A DNA stretch of 64,000 bases from Euphorbia lathyris (Eukaryota; Streptophyta; Magnoliopsida; Malpighiales; Euphorbiaceae), in assembly GCF_963576675.1 (NCBI RefSeq), contig NC_088911.1:137519929-137583928 (forward strand), written 5' to 3'. The stretch's first letter is position 1; every line of letters starts with the position of its first letter. Positions 32,320 through 44,215 of the stretch are shown piece after piece. The notes under the pieces are model-generated. The model was given only the letters and a program-made list of their open reading frames with translations, was not told where the DNA came from and searched no databases. The position numbers and the translations under genes are program-made.

Positions 32320-35300
32320 ATGAATATGTGTAGCAAAAGTATAGCTTTAGGAGCATTATTAATAACGGTCTTAGAAATGCTAAAACTCTGCGTTGCAATC
32401 CAAAATATACCTGCTAATTTCGTATTCGGTGACTCCTTAGTCGATGTGGGAAATAATAACTATATAATATCACTCTCCAAAGCCGATTTTGCTCCGAACG
32501 GAATTGATTTCGGAAAACCCACCGGCCGGTATACTAATGGAAGAACCATTGTTGATATTATAGGCAAGTTTTTTAATTTATTTTTATTTTTATTTATCTT
32601 TCTTCTTTGTTTGATTGAAGTTTTTTTTACAGGGCAGAAGATTGGTCTGAAAGATTTTACGCCTCCTTATTTGGCTCCGACGACGGCCGGAGATACGGTT
32701 TTAAGAGGGGTTAATTATGCTTCCGGTGGTGGTGGAATTCTTATTCCTACTGGGAAAGTTTTTGTAAGTTTTATAATTTTAATTTCGGCTGTAGAAGCGA
32801 GTAGTAGGAATAACGTTGGATCGGGTACTTTTGGGTATCCGTCTTGATTTGATTCTTGTGATAAGAAACGTGGTAGAGCGGGAACAAAATATTTGGGAGT
32901 TAATGGATGAAAATGTGTTAAAAAATTATACGTTTTTCTCTTTAGCGATGGAAACTGTCGTCGGTAATTTTAATATATATTTTTTTATTTAAACATCAAA
33001 GAACGACATTTAACCTATTTTAGATAAAATTCTAATTGATTTGTTAATTCTTGCCGCATAATACAATTTTTAATATGTGACATGTATAGATGATAAATTT
33101 TTTTAATTTTTTTTTTCATATAAACCTAAAAAGTGGATAAACAAGAAAAACAATTTTTTTATTTTTCCATATATTAGGTCTATTTGGAAAAAATAATTGC
33201 TATGTATATATGGTACGTCTCAAAAATTGTCATTTATAAAAAAAATAACAAAACAGTTAATTTTGCATTCAAATGGATTAAATGTTACCTATACGAATGT
33301 AGCAGGAGTCAAATATTACCGAATAATGCTACAAGAGATAAATAACAAAATTTTAGATCGTCATACATAAGCTAAATAAAGATCTAAAGTAAATGTTAAA
33401 TTTTCCATCAAGAAAAGTGAAAAGATTAATTTTACCGTTATCATATAAAATAGGGATAAGGTGTAAAAATACACCTAACGTTTAGGGCCATAAGCAACTT
33501 TATTCCTAATGTCTAAAATAGTGCAATTTTACCCATAATTTTAGGGGTTAAGAGCAATTTTACTCCTAACATCGACAAGTTGGATCATTTTCAGACATTA
33601 TTATAAAACACAGATATTGCGTTCCTTATTCTGCACCAATTGTCATCAGTTTGTTTTAAAAAAAAATAATTTTTCTGTGATTTAATAATAGAATTTGAGA
33701 TTAATATTCATAAATTCGGTAAAGTATTTTGAAATTTTTTTGTCCAACTCGTACACAAGACAGTATATTTTTTTTAAAAAAATCACGTCTAATCATATGT
33801 TTATGATCTGTTACTAATTAGTGATAAAATGACTCACATGTAAAGTGTAGATAACAAAATTCATAACCGATAAAACAGTTTAATAAATTATTTCTCAAAT
33901 TGATCAAACTTGACAACATTAGGTGTAAAATTGCTCTTGACTGCCAACATTATAAGTAAAATTTCACAATTTTAAACTTTAAGAATAAAATTACTTCTAA
34001 CTGTAAATATTAAGCCCCTGTAAAATACCCAATTTTATTTCTATAAATTAATTTCAACTTCGCCCTTGGGATTAAATTTTTTATTAAATTTCATCCTGTC
34101 TTAAATAAATGTTGACAAAAATTAAAAATTGACTCTTATCCCTAAAATTAATATCCTTCAATTAAACATTTATTATATTTTCTCAAAAAAAAAACATTAT
34201 TCTATAGAATTAAACCTGAATCATGAATTCAACAGTAAAATGAAATCAATTGAGATTTCAATTTGGAATTTTTCTTTCCAGTTGTATCCTCATTTGGTGA
34301 GAAGAATTACCTTTCCACCTCCCTCAAAACGACATAGCTTTAATAAGACATATCCTTTCTATTTCAGGATTTTATAGAGTAGGTATACACGTGTTACAAA
34401 TGCATTCACACCATAATGTTGGATAAATTACACCAATGGCCGCTAAACTTTATCTATTATCATTATCATACTGAACTTTATACTTTTTAACACCCGTAGT
34501 CACTCAATTCCTCAAAACGATCGTTGACGGTCTCAAAATAAAAAAATTTGAAAAGTTAATAATACTCTAAGGAACTTTAATTCTTGAAAATTTTCGTTGT
34601 GAGGTCATTTAGGTATTGTTTGGTTAGGAAAGAGAGTTAATTTTTAGAGAGAGAAAGTTCCAAAAAGGGTGATTTTGAAAAATAAAAAATGTAGTTTCAT
34701 AGTAAATGTCTCTCTGAACAACTTTAATTCTTGAATATTTTCATTTTAAGGTCGTTAACGGTTATTTTGAGAAGTTAGTTAAAATTGAGTGGCCACCGGT
34801 GTTAAAAATTATAAAGTTCAGTGACCATACCGTTAAAAATTGAAGTTTAGTGACAACAACATTTTAAAATGGATAAAATTCAGTGGCCATGAATATATAA
34901 ATTTGTTTTGGACTCTAAAATCTCAATGAGTACCAGTTAAACGTATTTTTTTTTTAATATTTTGTACGATTTTTCAATTTGAAATTCATTAAGTACCATT
35001 TAGATGGATTCTCTTCTAATTAAAGATTTATGTGTATACTAAAATTCGAATTCGAAATCTAACTTAAACGACTTGAAATCATTAACCTCATAAGCCAACT
35101 TTAATTGGTATAGTATAAATTTATTTAGTAAGCAACTCACTAAATAAATACTATTAGTGGATTCAATATTATTTATATATGAGATAAAATATCAAAAAAT
35201 AGATTTAAATTTTTTTTTGGAAAAGTTTCAATTTCACATATGAAATATGATCAATATAAGCTTAATGTTTATAAAAGAGTACCAATTTAGGCTTCGATAA

Positions 35301-38300
35301 TAGAACGTGACACGTCATTCATATTCCTTCGTAAAGTTCTGTCAGCTGTATATGGAGAGAGAAATCAAAACTTAACTAAGTAATATGAATGATATGTCAT
35401 GTTTCATTATCAATGCCTAGATTGATACTCTTTTTTATAAACGTTAAAACTAAATTTGTGATATTTTATATGTAGAGCTTAAATTGATGTTTCTATGAAA
35501 ACTTTAAGTCTATTTTGATAACTTATCTTTTTATATATGTATCAAATCAATAATTTGATGACACATTATAACTTTTAGAATTTAAAATCAAGATTTAAAT
35601 TTTTACATAAGTAAGTTAATTGGCATACCACTCATTTAGCTCATCAAATTAAAACTTCAAAGTCAATTAGGAACTTAAACTATACAAAATCATCAACCAG
35701 ATCCCTTAACAAAGCAAAACCATCATTTTAGTCCACAACCTAAGCAAAAATCATCAATTGAGTCTTTATCGAAAATCATTCGGTTGAACAGTTTCAGATT
35801 CTCTTCCCAAACCTATTTTAAGTCATCACATAAATCATTACAGTCCATATCAAATAGTCACAATTTCTGAGTTTAGGATAGAATAATAACTCAATTAATA
35901 ATTTTTTCTTAGTTTAGAAACCTAATTAATCATTTTAATAGTTTAAGGTTGCAATTGATTCTGAAATTTTAGTTCAAGGTTCAAATGAATAGGTTGTACA
36001 CCCTTGAGTCTTATTTGTGATTACATTATAAACAGATTCCATATCAATGACTACTCTTATCGCCAAATGTTTTTCAAACAGGTTGGTTTTGATGGCTTTC
36101 TCAGGTTGCCTTCCAAACTCGAGGAATTTCTCTTCTAATTTTGATTTTTGGTTAACATAGAAGATATATTAGTTTTTTTTTTTTGTTTTTTTTCGAAATT
36201 AGATGTTAGATACAAAATTGCAACAAGATAGGTGGAAGCTTTGCTCTAGCTTCACCAAGAAAAGGGACAATATGTAGAGCACAAGGATGTGGAATCGAGC
36301 AATATAAATATATAATACTAGACTCAGGTTTTAATGTCAAGCTTGGTGGTTTTGAATTAGCAAGAATAGTAGGGTAGATTAAGAAGTTGAGTCACTTGCC
36401 ATGAGAATATGGAAAAACATGTTGAGATAATACAGGTAAGATGTCCACAACTTACTTTGCTTACCTTGGAGATTTCTATAGGAAAAAGGGCTAGGGACTC
36501 GACTAGACCCATATCTGAATGAATGTTGTAGAGTCAATGTGGAAACTTTATAGAGATGTAAAACCTGTCTACTATCTTTGGTTGCTAATAAATCTTAAGA
36601 GAATAAACAAATTCATATATAGTTAAAGAAATAGGAATTATCTAGAAAGCCATATATAGTTAAACAGAACTTATAGTTATTATTTTTTATTGTAAAATAA
36701 AATGGTTTATTATAACAATAAAGCCATAATCTGGAAATAGGAATTATCTAAGTAGAAAAAAAAGCAAATCAAGCAATTTTTTTCAAAAGAATGAGTACTT
36801 AAATTGAAGTGAATATTAAAAGAAAAAACAAGTTATGTTTTGGTTTCTTTAATATAATTACAATCTTTTCATTAAAAAAAAAAGTGATAATCAAATTTTC
36901 TAAAGAAATTAACTAATTAGATAAAAAGAAAATGTTAAATTTGATTTTAAAGCTTTTTAAAAGGATGTTAATTTTATTTTTTTAATGAAAAAATTGAACG
37001 TGTTCATTTGACAATTATTTGATTATCATATTGGATCTTCTAAAGAAGTTTATTGATAAACTGAATCAGTTTCGTATATTTTTAGTTGGTTATTTATAAC
37101 TATATTAGTAACACAATGAATATTTTAGACAATTTGATAAAAAAAAAATTATAAACACACTAAATCAACATTTTATATGGGGTAAACTTTTTTTTTATGA
37201 AAGTTAGGACGATGTGGAGCGAGATTGTAGACATCCCGACTAATTGTTAGCTTTTCAATTGTTTTTTGATACATATGTTAGTAACACATTAAATATTTTA
37301 GACATATTTGATATTTGTTTCGATGTGACAATTAAATAATAGTAAACCATTATTTTTAAACTGTCGGTAAATTAACAGTAAATTTGATTTTATTTGCAAA
37401 TTTTGAAGATAAATTTATACTATTTCGTACCATTAGAATCAAATCTACAATTCTCGAAAACATTAAGATCAAATTTGACCCTTATCTTTTAAATAAACAA
37501 AAAAACTCATTCTAGAATTCTATTTCGATGAGCCACTAACTTAGTCAACATTACAGATGCTAATGATGATTAGCTAAAATAATTAGGTATCATGTTAGTA
37601 CGAATAGGATTTTGATTATTATTTATATAATTATTATTAGTCATTGATATTTATTTTAGTAAATGTAAAATTGCTACGTACTATTCATTAATGATTTATA
37701 CTTATAGTTGTCAATTATGTATTTTTAGTAATATTTATTATTTTATTTGTTAAAATGATTATGTTTTTTAAATACCCGAAACAAAGTGAGGGTTCCGTCC
37801 TAGTTTATTATTAAATCTCAAAGCAATTATTTACCTATTTATTTATATTTATTTCATTTTGAAATCTAACTACCATTAATTTATTTTTATAATGTTTTTA
37901 TGAATAGGGTGGACGAATTTTCTTGGATGCACAACTTGATAACTTTGAGAAAACCAAGGAAGAGATAATTTCACACATGGGTGCTCCTGCAACTTTGGAT
38001 TTGTTGCAAAATGCTCTTTTTTCTGTCACAATTGGCTCGAATGATTTCATTAATAACTATTTGACCCCAGTACTTTCAATTCCTGAGCAAAAGCTCGTAC
38101 CTCCGGAAGTTTTTGTGGGCAGCATGATTTCAAGATTTCGACTGCAACTTACGGTAATTCAATTGCATTTATTTGGATAAAATCATAAATTTCGTGTTTC
38201 GGGTTTGTTAGCGAATCAAACAAGTTTAAAATTAGCAGTTTATAGAGTGATTTTACTATGATCTCGAACCACATTGGTTCTGGATCGTTCAGATTAGGCC

Positions 38301-41002
38301 ACATCAGCAATGATGTTGATGTGGCGCAATTGGAGTTATCTCATACTATTGTAGTCCGGGACTATTATAGAAATTTTCTATTTTATAATAAGTTAGTCTA
38401 ATGGAGGAGTCAAAATCCTAAATCTAGGAATGCAATTGCACATCCCTCCGGACGACCTCTAAACACCTTTCTCGAGGTGGGTTCAGGTAGCTGGGTGCAA
38501 TGGTTCCAGTGCACCCCTAATTCTGTCAGTGACTCGCTCCATGAGCATTGAAAAGTGTCATATGACGACTATGTATATTGATAACCGTTTTAAGGTTGAT
38601 ATGAATGGTTAAGAGTTTTATCTCGTTTAAACTACAAATTTCGAGTTTAGATCCTAGTATTCACCATTGATTTTAATTGAGAAAATATCCCACCTAAAAA
38701 ATGTTTGGCTAACCTCGAACTGATTAATCAGATTAATTATTAAAAATACATAAAATTTATTTTGAAACTATTGCTCGAGTTTGAGATAAGAGAGAGAGAG
38801 GGAGGGGATCACGAGGCATTTGTGGATCCATCGATTCCCTCGCGCATTCAGCATTCCATCTGAGGAGAGACTTATTCAGTATAATAAGGGGTTATATTAA
38901 TCACTCATCACTTTGAATATATTTCTCAAAATAATGTTTTTTTAAGAAAATTGCTTTAGTAGTGCCGACTAAATTTTTTCCAAATTTAGTGTTTAAAACA
39001 CCAGTTTCAAAACTGAAGAACCTGATGATTGAATCGCTGAGTTCAGTGACATGTTTTAAACATGAGTATAAGTTGGTTAAACAACTATTACAACTTTTTC
39101 AATTGCAGTAGCATACACTGAACCGATTCTTCACTTCTACATCCAGTGTCCTCAACACGATTCATTTTGATTGAATTGCTAGAAAAACGAACTAAGGTTG
39201 TGAGTTTTTTTTACAGAGACTTTACAATTTGGGAGCTAGAAAGATTGTTGTGGTAAATGTTGGTCCAATTGGGTGTATACCATTTGAGAGGGACACAAAC
39301 CCATCTGCAGGAATCGATTGTGTGAGTTTTCCGAATCAGATGGTTCAGTTATACAACAAAGAGTTGAAAACCCTTGTCGCCGAGCTCCAGACAAGGCTCA
39401 CCGGATCAAATCTCATTTACGCCGATGTTTATCACATTGTTGATGACATACTACAAAATTACAAGTCATATGGTAAGCATCGTAGATAATCTAAAACTAC
39501 GTATTTTTTGTCCTATTGTGTCTATATGTAAATGTATCTGGTTAATCGGAACCTAACACATCGGTATATGGTCTTGATGTGTTACATTTTGATTGACCCG
39601 GTCTACATGAATCCAAACCATGCTAGAATTTTTATTGTTAGAGAAATTCTAACGTGATTCGAGTATATATGTGCTATGTGAATAAGAATATGACATGTAG
39701 GCATATAGTGCTGACATGTCACATTTTGATTGATCATGTCTATTTGGATTAAGGGCATGTTGGAATTTTTACTCTTGAGAAATTATACTATGGTCGGATC
39801 TAAGTACGTACGATCAATTAGAACTTAACACTTCAGCATATAGCGCTAGCGTGTTACATTTCGATTGGAACTTAACACTTCAGCATATAGCGCTAGCGTG
39901 TTACATTTCGATTGCACGGGTCCACTTGGATGTGGACCACGTTAGAAATTTCACTTATGAGAAATTGTTCTATGGTCTGAGTCCAAGTGGCGACGTACAG
40001 TGTTGACATATCATATTCTGATTGGCTGCATTCATTAGGATTCGAACCATGCTAGAAAATCTTAAATTTTCTAATGTGGTGCGGGTCTAAATGTCTCCGG
40101 CCAATCAAAATCTAACATGTGAATATATAATGGAGCATTGCGGGTCTAAATACACCCGACGAATACAATGGAACGTTTATTATTGTTTGATTTTAACTAT
40201 ACACTTAACATTTTGGATATATGTTCTTTTCCCAAAGTTATGAGACCAGAACCGAACTAGATAGGTCCGACCTTGAATTGACTAGGCTTTCAGTTCGGGT
40301 CATATTGAGTTTATTAATCTTCAACAATCTGGTAAGGCTAAGGTCAATTCGGTTTTTATTTTTTAAAAAATAATTAAAAAAAGGTAAAATAAAATAAAAT
40401 AAAACTCATTACTTTTGAAATTTTTTGGATCTTAAATCTCATTATTTTCATAATTTACTCGTTTTTCTCTTTCTATCTAAATAATGAAAAGCTCAACTTT
40501 AAAATACTAATAGTTTGATGCGGAAATTATTGTAATCAGATTGTAACATAGTAGTGATGAATCCATATAACTTATTAGGTTATGGTCGGAAAAAAAAAAC
40601 AATTATGATTTTCAAATAATGTATAATTGGTTTATAATTTTAATTAACTATATATATATTATTTATTACATCATTTGATTCGATCAACCCGAATCAATTG
40701 CTTGAACCAAGTGACCCATAACTCAACTATAAATTTGGATCTGGTTCTGAAAACACGGTCTTTTTCCATATTTTGCAGGATTTGAAAATCCAAATTCTTC
40801 ATGCTGCTATGGTGCCGGGAGATTCGGTGGACTAATTCCTTGCGGTCCTAAATCTAAAGTTTGTCCAGACAGATCAAAATATGTTTTTTGGGATCCATAT
40901 CATCCCTCTGACGCCGCAAATATTATTGTCGCCGATCGTCTAATGAACGGCGACTTGAACGACATTTCTCCAATCAACATCTCTCAACTATTGAGAACTT
41001 AA
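32320..41002 (+). CDS. GDSL esterase/lipase, five exons
   Basis: Predicted secreted hydrolase of the plant GDSL family, acting on ester bonds of lipid-like substrates, usually in the cell wall or outside the cell; the substrate is unknown. Exons by frame and splice sites: 32320-32563, 32633-32763, 37908-38153, 39217-39472, 40779-41002; total 1101 nt, 366 aa, normal for the family. Residues 1-26 are a hydrophobic signal peptide. Catalytic Ser39 lies in FGDSLVD, the block II Gly in NYASGGGG (109-116), GSND at 168-171, and the Asp/His pair in DPYHPSD (D331, H334). Intron 1 has a GC donor (ATAG|GCAAGT); the others are GT-AG. Intron 2 is 5144 bp, swollen by MITEs and a kinase fragment. Intron 3 (1063 bp) shows nothing recognised. 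No stop or frameshift was seen, so the gene looks functional. Closest remembered relative: Arabidopsis At4g16230. Confidence 0.9.
33453..34018. mobile_element. MITE family C, copy 2 (GDSL intron 2)
   Basis: Same order of blocks as 6008-6598: left end GGGATAAGGTGTAAAAATAC, core 'taataaattatttctcaaattga', mirrored 'aaattgctcttg' and a decayed right end near 34018. Non-coding. Confidence 0.65.
34424..34905. mobile_element. MITE family B, copy 2 (GDSL intron 2)
   Basis: Nearly complete, about 480 bp. The left end 'taaattacaccaatggccgc' mirrors the right end 'ttcagtggccatgaatatat'. The interior matches 2290-2705 closely (CGTTGACGGTCTCAAAATA, GTTTGGTTAGG). Non-coding. Confidence 0.65.
35205..35500. 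repeat. Dispersed repeat also seen at 1330-1460
   Basis: The block CCAATTTAGGCTTCGATAA and neighbouring 'aacgtttataaaag' / 'aacgtttaaaaaa' phrases are shared with 1370-1450. Here a mirrored copy ('tgatactcttttttataaacgtt') lies at about 35420-35450, so this is a small foldback element. Confidence 0.45.
36265..36560 (+). pseudogene. Receptor-like kinase fragment in GDSL intron 2
   Basis: Read across frames, the segment shows VEHKDVESSNI (kinase HRD loop region, with HKD), then LDSGFNVKLGGFELARIV (the DFG region, altered to GFE), then TLEISIGKRA (as in the ALEIACGRRA of L-type lectin receptor kinases), then LDPYLNE. Frame changes fall between these blocks, with a TAG after ARIVG. It covers only part of the kinase C-lobe and has lost the DFG aspartate, so it is dead. 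The pattern best fits lectin-type receptor kinases; a captured or inserted gene piece is the likely origin. Confidence 0.6.
39540..40160. repeat. Diverged tandem repeat in GDSL intron 4
   Basis: About four units of roughly 130-140 bp, each with 'cttaacacttcagcatatagcgctag'-like, 'gtgttacatttcgattg'-like and 'ccatgctagaattttt'-like segments. Two 46-bp units at about 39829-39874 and 39875-39920 are identical or nearly so, showing a recent extra duplication. Non-coding. Confidence 0.6.
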
Positions 41003-41088
41003 TAATATGGTTTTTGAAGCACAAAATAACTTATTATTCTAGAAAAGGTCAAATCGGATCCTACATTTACGTTGCAGTTTAATTTAAG

Positions 41089-41440
41089 GGGAAAGTATAA
41101 AAACAAATCTTGTGATTCGACCGATTTGCAAAGACAATCTACGTGGTTTAAAAGTTTGCAAACATTTATCTATGTTTTTTACTGTTTACAAATTCAGTCA
41201 TTCCTTCAAAAATTATTGTTGTGATTATTTACTTCAAAACAAACAATTTGGAGCAATTAAAAAGAATGAATTTACAAATTATCCAAAATTCAAGATCTAA
41301 CTTGATAAATTAGCTAAACCACAAGTATTGTTTGATTAAAATATTGACTAACATATCCTTAAACTACAAATTTTTAAACCACGAAAACTGTTTTGCGAAT
41401 CGGTCAACACAAAATTTATTTTTTACTTTTCCCTTAATTT
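41089..41440. mobile_element. MITE family F
   Basis: About 350 bp with terminal inverted repeats of about 45 bp: the left end has TTAAGGGGAAAGTATAAAAA and GATTCGACCGATTTGCAAA; the right end mirrors both (TTTTGCGAATCGGTCAACAC, TTTACTTTTCCCTTAA). It lies about 90 bp after the GDSL stop, so it may sit in the 3' untranslated region or terminator. Non-coding. Confidence 0.65.
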
Positions 41441-41584
41441 AATCCGACATTAATTTATATACTAAGTATAGAATTTGTCATTTAGCCAAATTAGTTTAAT
41501 GAGTGTTGCCGTTAATTTTTTATGTTAACATTTATTGTGTAACCAAAATAAATAATAAAAAAGTTGTTATTTTTTTCCGAAAAG

Positions 41585-41800
41585 AATGCAATTAATAAGC
41601 CTTTATCGGGCAATTAAAGTTAAGTACAGATTGTAAAAAAGATGGAACAATATCAAAAAACATGAGACAAGGATAAAAACGAGAGGACTTCGCTAAAGAG
41701 TGAGCCACCTCATTCGCTTATCGCCTTACAAAACAAACAGAATAATTGTTGTTAAGAAGAAGAGAGCGACAACAAGACACCAACGAACCAAATTCCGATA
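41585..41800 (-). pseudogene. LINE RNase H tail fragment
   Basis: The minus strand reads NNNYSVCFVRR, a stop, then ANEVAHSLAKSSRFYP, the C-terminal RNase H-like tail common in plant LINE ORF2 proteins, ending at a stop near 41590. Only the last 60 or so residues are present. A different LINE copy from that at 44216-46776. Confidence 0.65.
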
Positions 41801-41834
41801 CATCGTCAGTTTAAATTTTAGTTCGAATATTGAT

Positions 41835-42490
41835 ATTTACTGTTTGCTGTTATAGATTGTTGTTTGTTGTTGTTGTTGTTAGAAAAGCAGAGATTCTATA
41901 TTTTTATATAAAAAAAAAAGTTATTTTTCATGTATGAAAAGACAAACAGTAGCTCCCCCATAGTATCAGATTTTTTAGATCGAGTAATCCAGAATTTGAA
42001 TTCTAACAATTCTATTTATTGATGAAATTTCAACATATAATAGAATGAGCCTATCTATATTGTATATGCTTCAACCCCAACAACATTCGCGTTACATAGA
42101 TTAAGTGATCAAAGTTCAAATCTTGATAACCCCAATTTAATAAACGAAAATAAATAAAAGCGATTCATGGGTTTAGCTAGCTACCAGCTTAAACTTTTAG
42201 TTCAATTGGTTTCATGACATGATATCAAAAAGTCTTAAACCAAGTGGTAGAGGGTTTGAATCCTAACAACACTCGTCTATTAAAAGGAATTTCAACACAT
42301 GATAAGATGAATATTCGTTGTACACGTTTCAAGTCAATGAACATTTATATGCGAGAGTGTGTTATAGATTAATATAAAAGTTATTATTTATGAGTTGAAG
42401 CTTTTGGTTCAACTGGTTTATTGACCGAAGCAATCCTCTCTTTAGAGGAACTTTTGGGGGAGTTAAGCCTAAATCCTAGTAATTCCATTT
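41835..42490. repeat. MITE G scrap and diverged repeat block
   Basis: 41845-41960 matches 62240-62455 ('tgtttgctgtt', 'aaacagagattc', 'aaaaagacaaacagta...ccccca') and is a small foldback element. 42000-42480 holds diverged repeats with 'gagggtttgaatcctaaca' and 'atttcaacacatgataa' motifs, known from dispersed non-coding plant repeats. No gene. Confidence 0.4.
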
Positions 42491-42499
42491 ATTGATTAT

Positions 42500-43024
42500 A
42501 TTTGGCTAAATACATCATTTGCCTCCTAAACTTGTCTATAAAGTTTGATTGACCTCTGAACTTTCAAAATGTATTGGTAGTCCCCCTCAACTTGGATAAA
42601 ATGTTTAGTTAGTTCTCTGAACTTTTATAAAATGTAATCAATTAATTACTCGGTTGCAAAAAATTAAGTTAAATGCGGAAAATGTATTGCACGCGCCTTA
42701 GAATGTTATTATATAATTCACAGAATAAATTAAAAAGGAAGTTCTTACTTGCTCAACTCTAAAACTTGTTTTCTCTAATATTAGAAATGCATACTCTGAC
42801 CTTTGTCGTTTTACTTTTTTTTTTAAAAGACATGTGCAGTAAATCTTTCGCATTTTAACTTACTTTTTGCAACTGAGTGATTAATTGATTATATTTTACG
42901 CAAGTTCAATAGGCTAACTCGACATTTTATGCAAGTTGAGGTGGCTATCGCAACACTTTGAAAGTTCATACGAGCAATCAAACTTTTTGGACAAGTTCAC
43001 GGAACAAATAATATATTAAGCCAT
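42500..43024. mobile_element. MITE family D, copy 2 (complete)
   Basis: About 525 bp; the left end 'taaatacatcatttgcctcc' and right end 'ggaacaaataatatattaag' are inverted repeats, with the mirrored motifs 'aagttaaatgcggaaaatg' and 'tttcgcattttaactta' inside. Collinear with 3588-4050; more distantly related to 54598-55030. Non-coding. Confidence 0.6.
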
Positions 43025-43790
43025 TATATTTCAACACATGGTAAAATGGTTACACACTTCAATGCTAGAGTTTAGGGCGTACCTATCCGTTAAGATTTTT
43101 CAATCAATTGATTCCATTAAATAGTATCAGAATGTAACAATCAAGCAAAATACCATGTAGATATTGTCCGATTTAACAAAATCCAAAAACGTGGATCTCA
43201 CAGCATTAAATGTATCTACATGTACTCGTAATCCACCTTACTAATAAGCCTCATTTGCTCTACATTTTCGATGTGGTATCAATTCACTCCTACCACTTTT
43301 GTCATCCCCTAAAACAGTTCCATGCTTAAAACTTCTACCTCTGACGTTACTCGCTTCGGTCCAGGTCGTTACATGTCCACTAATTTCTACCTGGTTCGTC
43401 CTCAAACAACCACATAGTATGTGGAAAGTTTACACTAATACCAATTAAAATAATTTGACCCAATATCATATAAATCTTAACTGCTTTGGATTAAAAAGTG
43501 TCACTTCAACACACTATTTTATTTCTAATACTCTCAAATTACAATTCACAATTATGTGTTTCTATGAAAACATCAACCACAAAATTATGTTGCTGAAAAG
43601 AAAAAAATCAGTTACAAACCAATGTTTTTTTACAGCTTATAATATATCAAAAGTTTCCGAACGTGAAAAAAAAAACCTGGTTTTCTCTCTAAATAAATTT
43701 ACAAGCTTGCTTAAAATGATACGATTTATGTTCCTTAAGTAAGTTTCTCATTGACTGATATGGTGTATAATGAAGTTTGTACTTCAAATG
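43025..43790. other. Unassigned spacer
   Basis: AT-rich with no recognised gene. A 95-codon frame at 43455-43742 has biased, low-complexity composition and no family resemblance, and is not called. Confidence 0.35.
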
Positions 43791-44130
43791 GTTGTCAAAT
43801 GTCTGTTAACCCATACTTTTGGACCGGTCCATTTAGGGTCCCCAAAGGTATTTAAAGGAAATGGTAAGAGTGATGGCTTCGGATCTCAATCACAAGCTAA
43901 AGCCATTAGGTACGGGAATTTAGATTTCAGACCAATATAGTAATGACATGTGTATCCAAGCCTAAGCACAAATGTCTATAAATAGAAGTCAAGTTCAAAG
44001 AGGAAGGTACACAATTTTATATACTCAAACTCCGTTACATTCTCCCTAAACTTTATATTCACATACTGATTTAAGCATCGGGGAGGATTTACCGGTCTCC
44101 GGTCCCTGTCTAACTGTTTTCTGTCTTACA
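43791..44130. repeat. LTR-like fragment
   Basis: Contains 'gtctataaatagaag' (TATA-like) about 60 bp before a pyrimidine-rich stretch and 'actgatttaagcatcgggg', a phrase also found near the ends of the Tat LTRs here ('actgatttaggcatcgga' at 8989). This suggests the right part of another gypsy LTR. No boundaries or coding part found. Confidence 0.45.
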
Positions 44131-44215
44131 AATCATTGAAGGCAGTATTTACTTTAAGAATATTCCGATATTATTGATAAAAGATAAGTTTATTTTACAT
44201 ATGATTTCATATGCT

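Noticed and set aside
41000..41440. Possible extra exon downstream of the GDSL stop (frame at 41112-41300)
   Set aside because: The family ends at the TAA at 41000-41002 and the frame lies inside a MITE.
42220..42290. tRNA-like B-box phrase 'gggtttgaatcc'
   Set aside because: No cloverleaf or A-box at the right distance; the phrase belongs to a dispersed repeat block.
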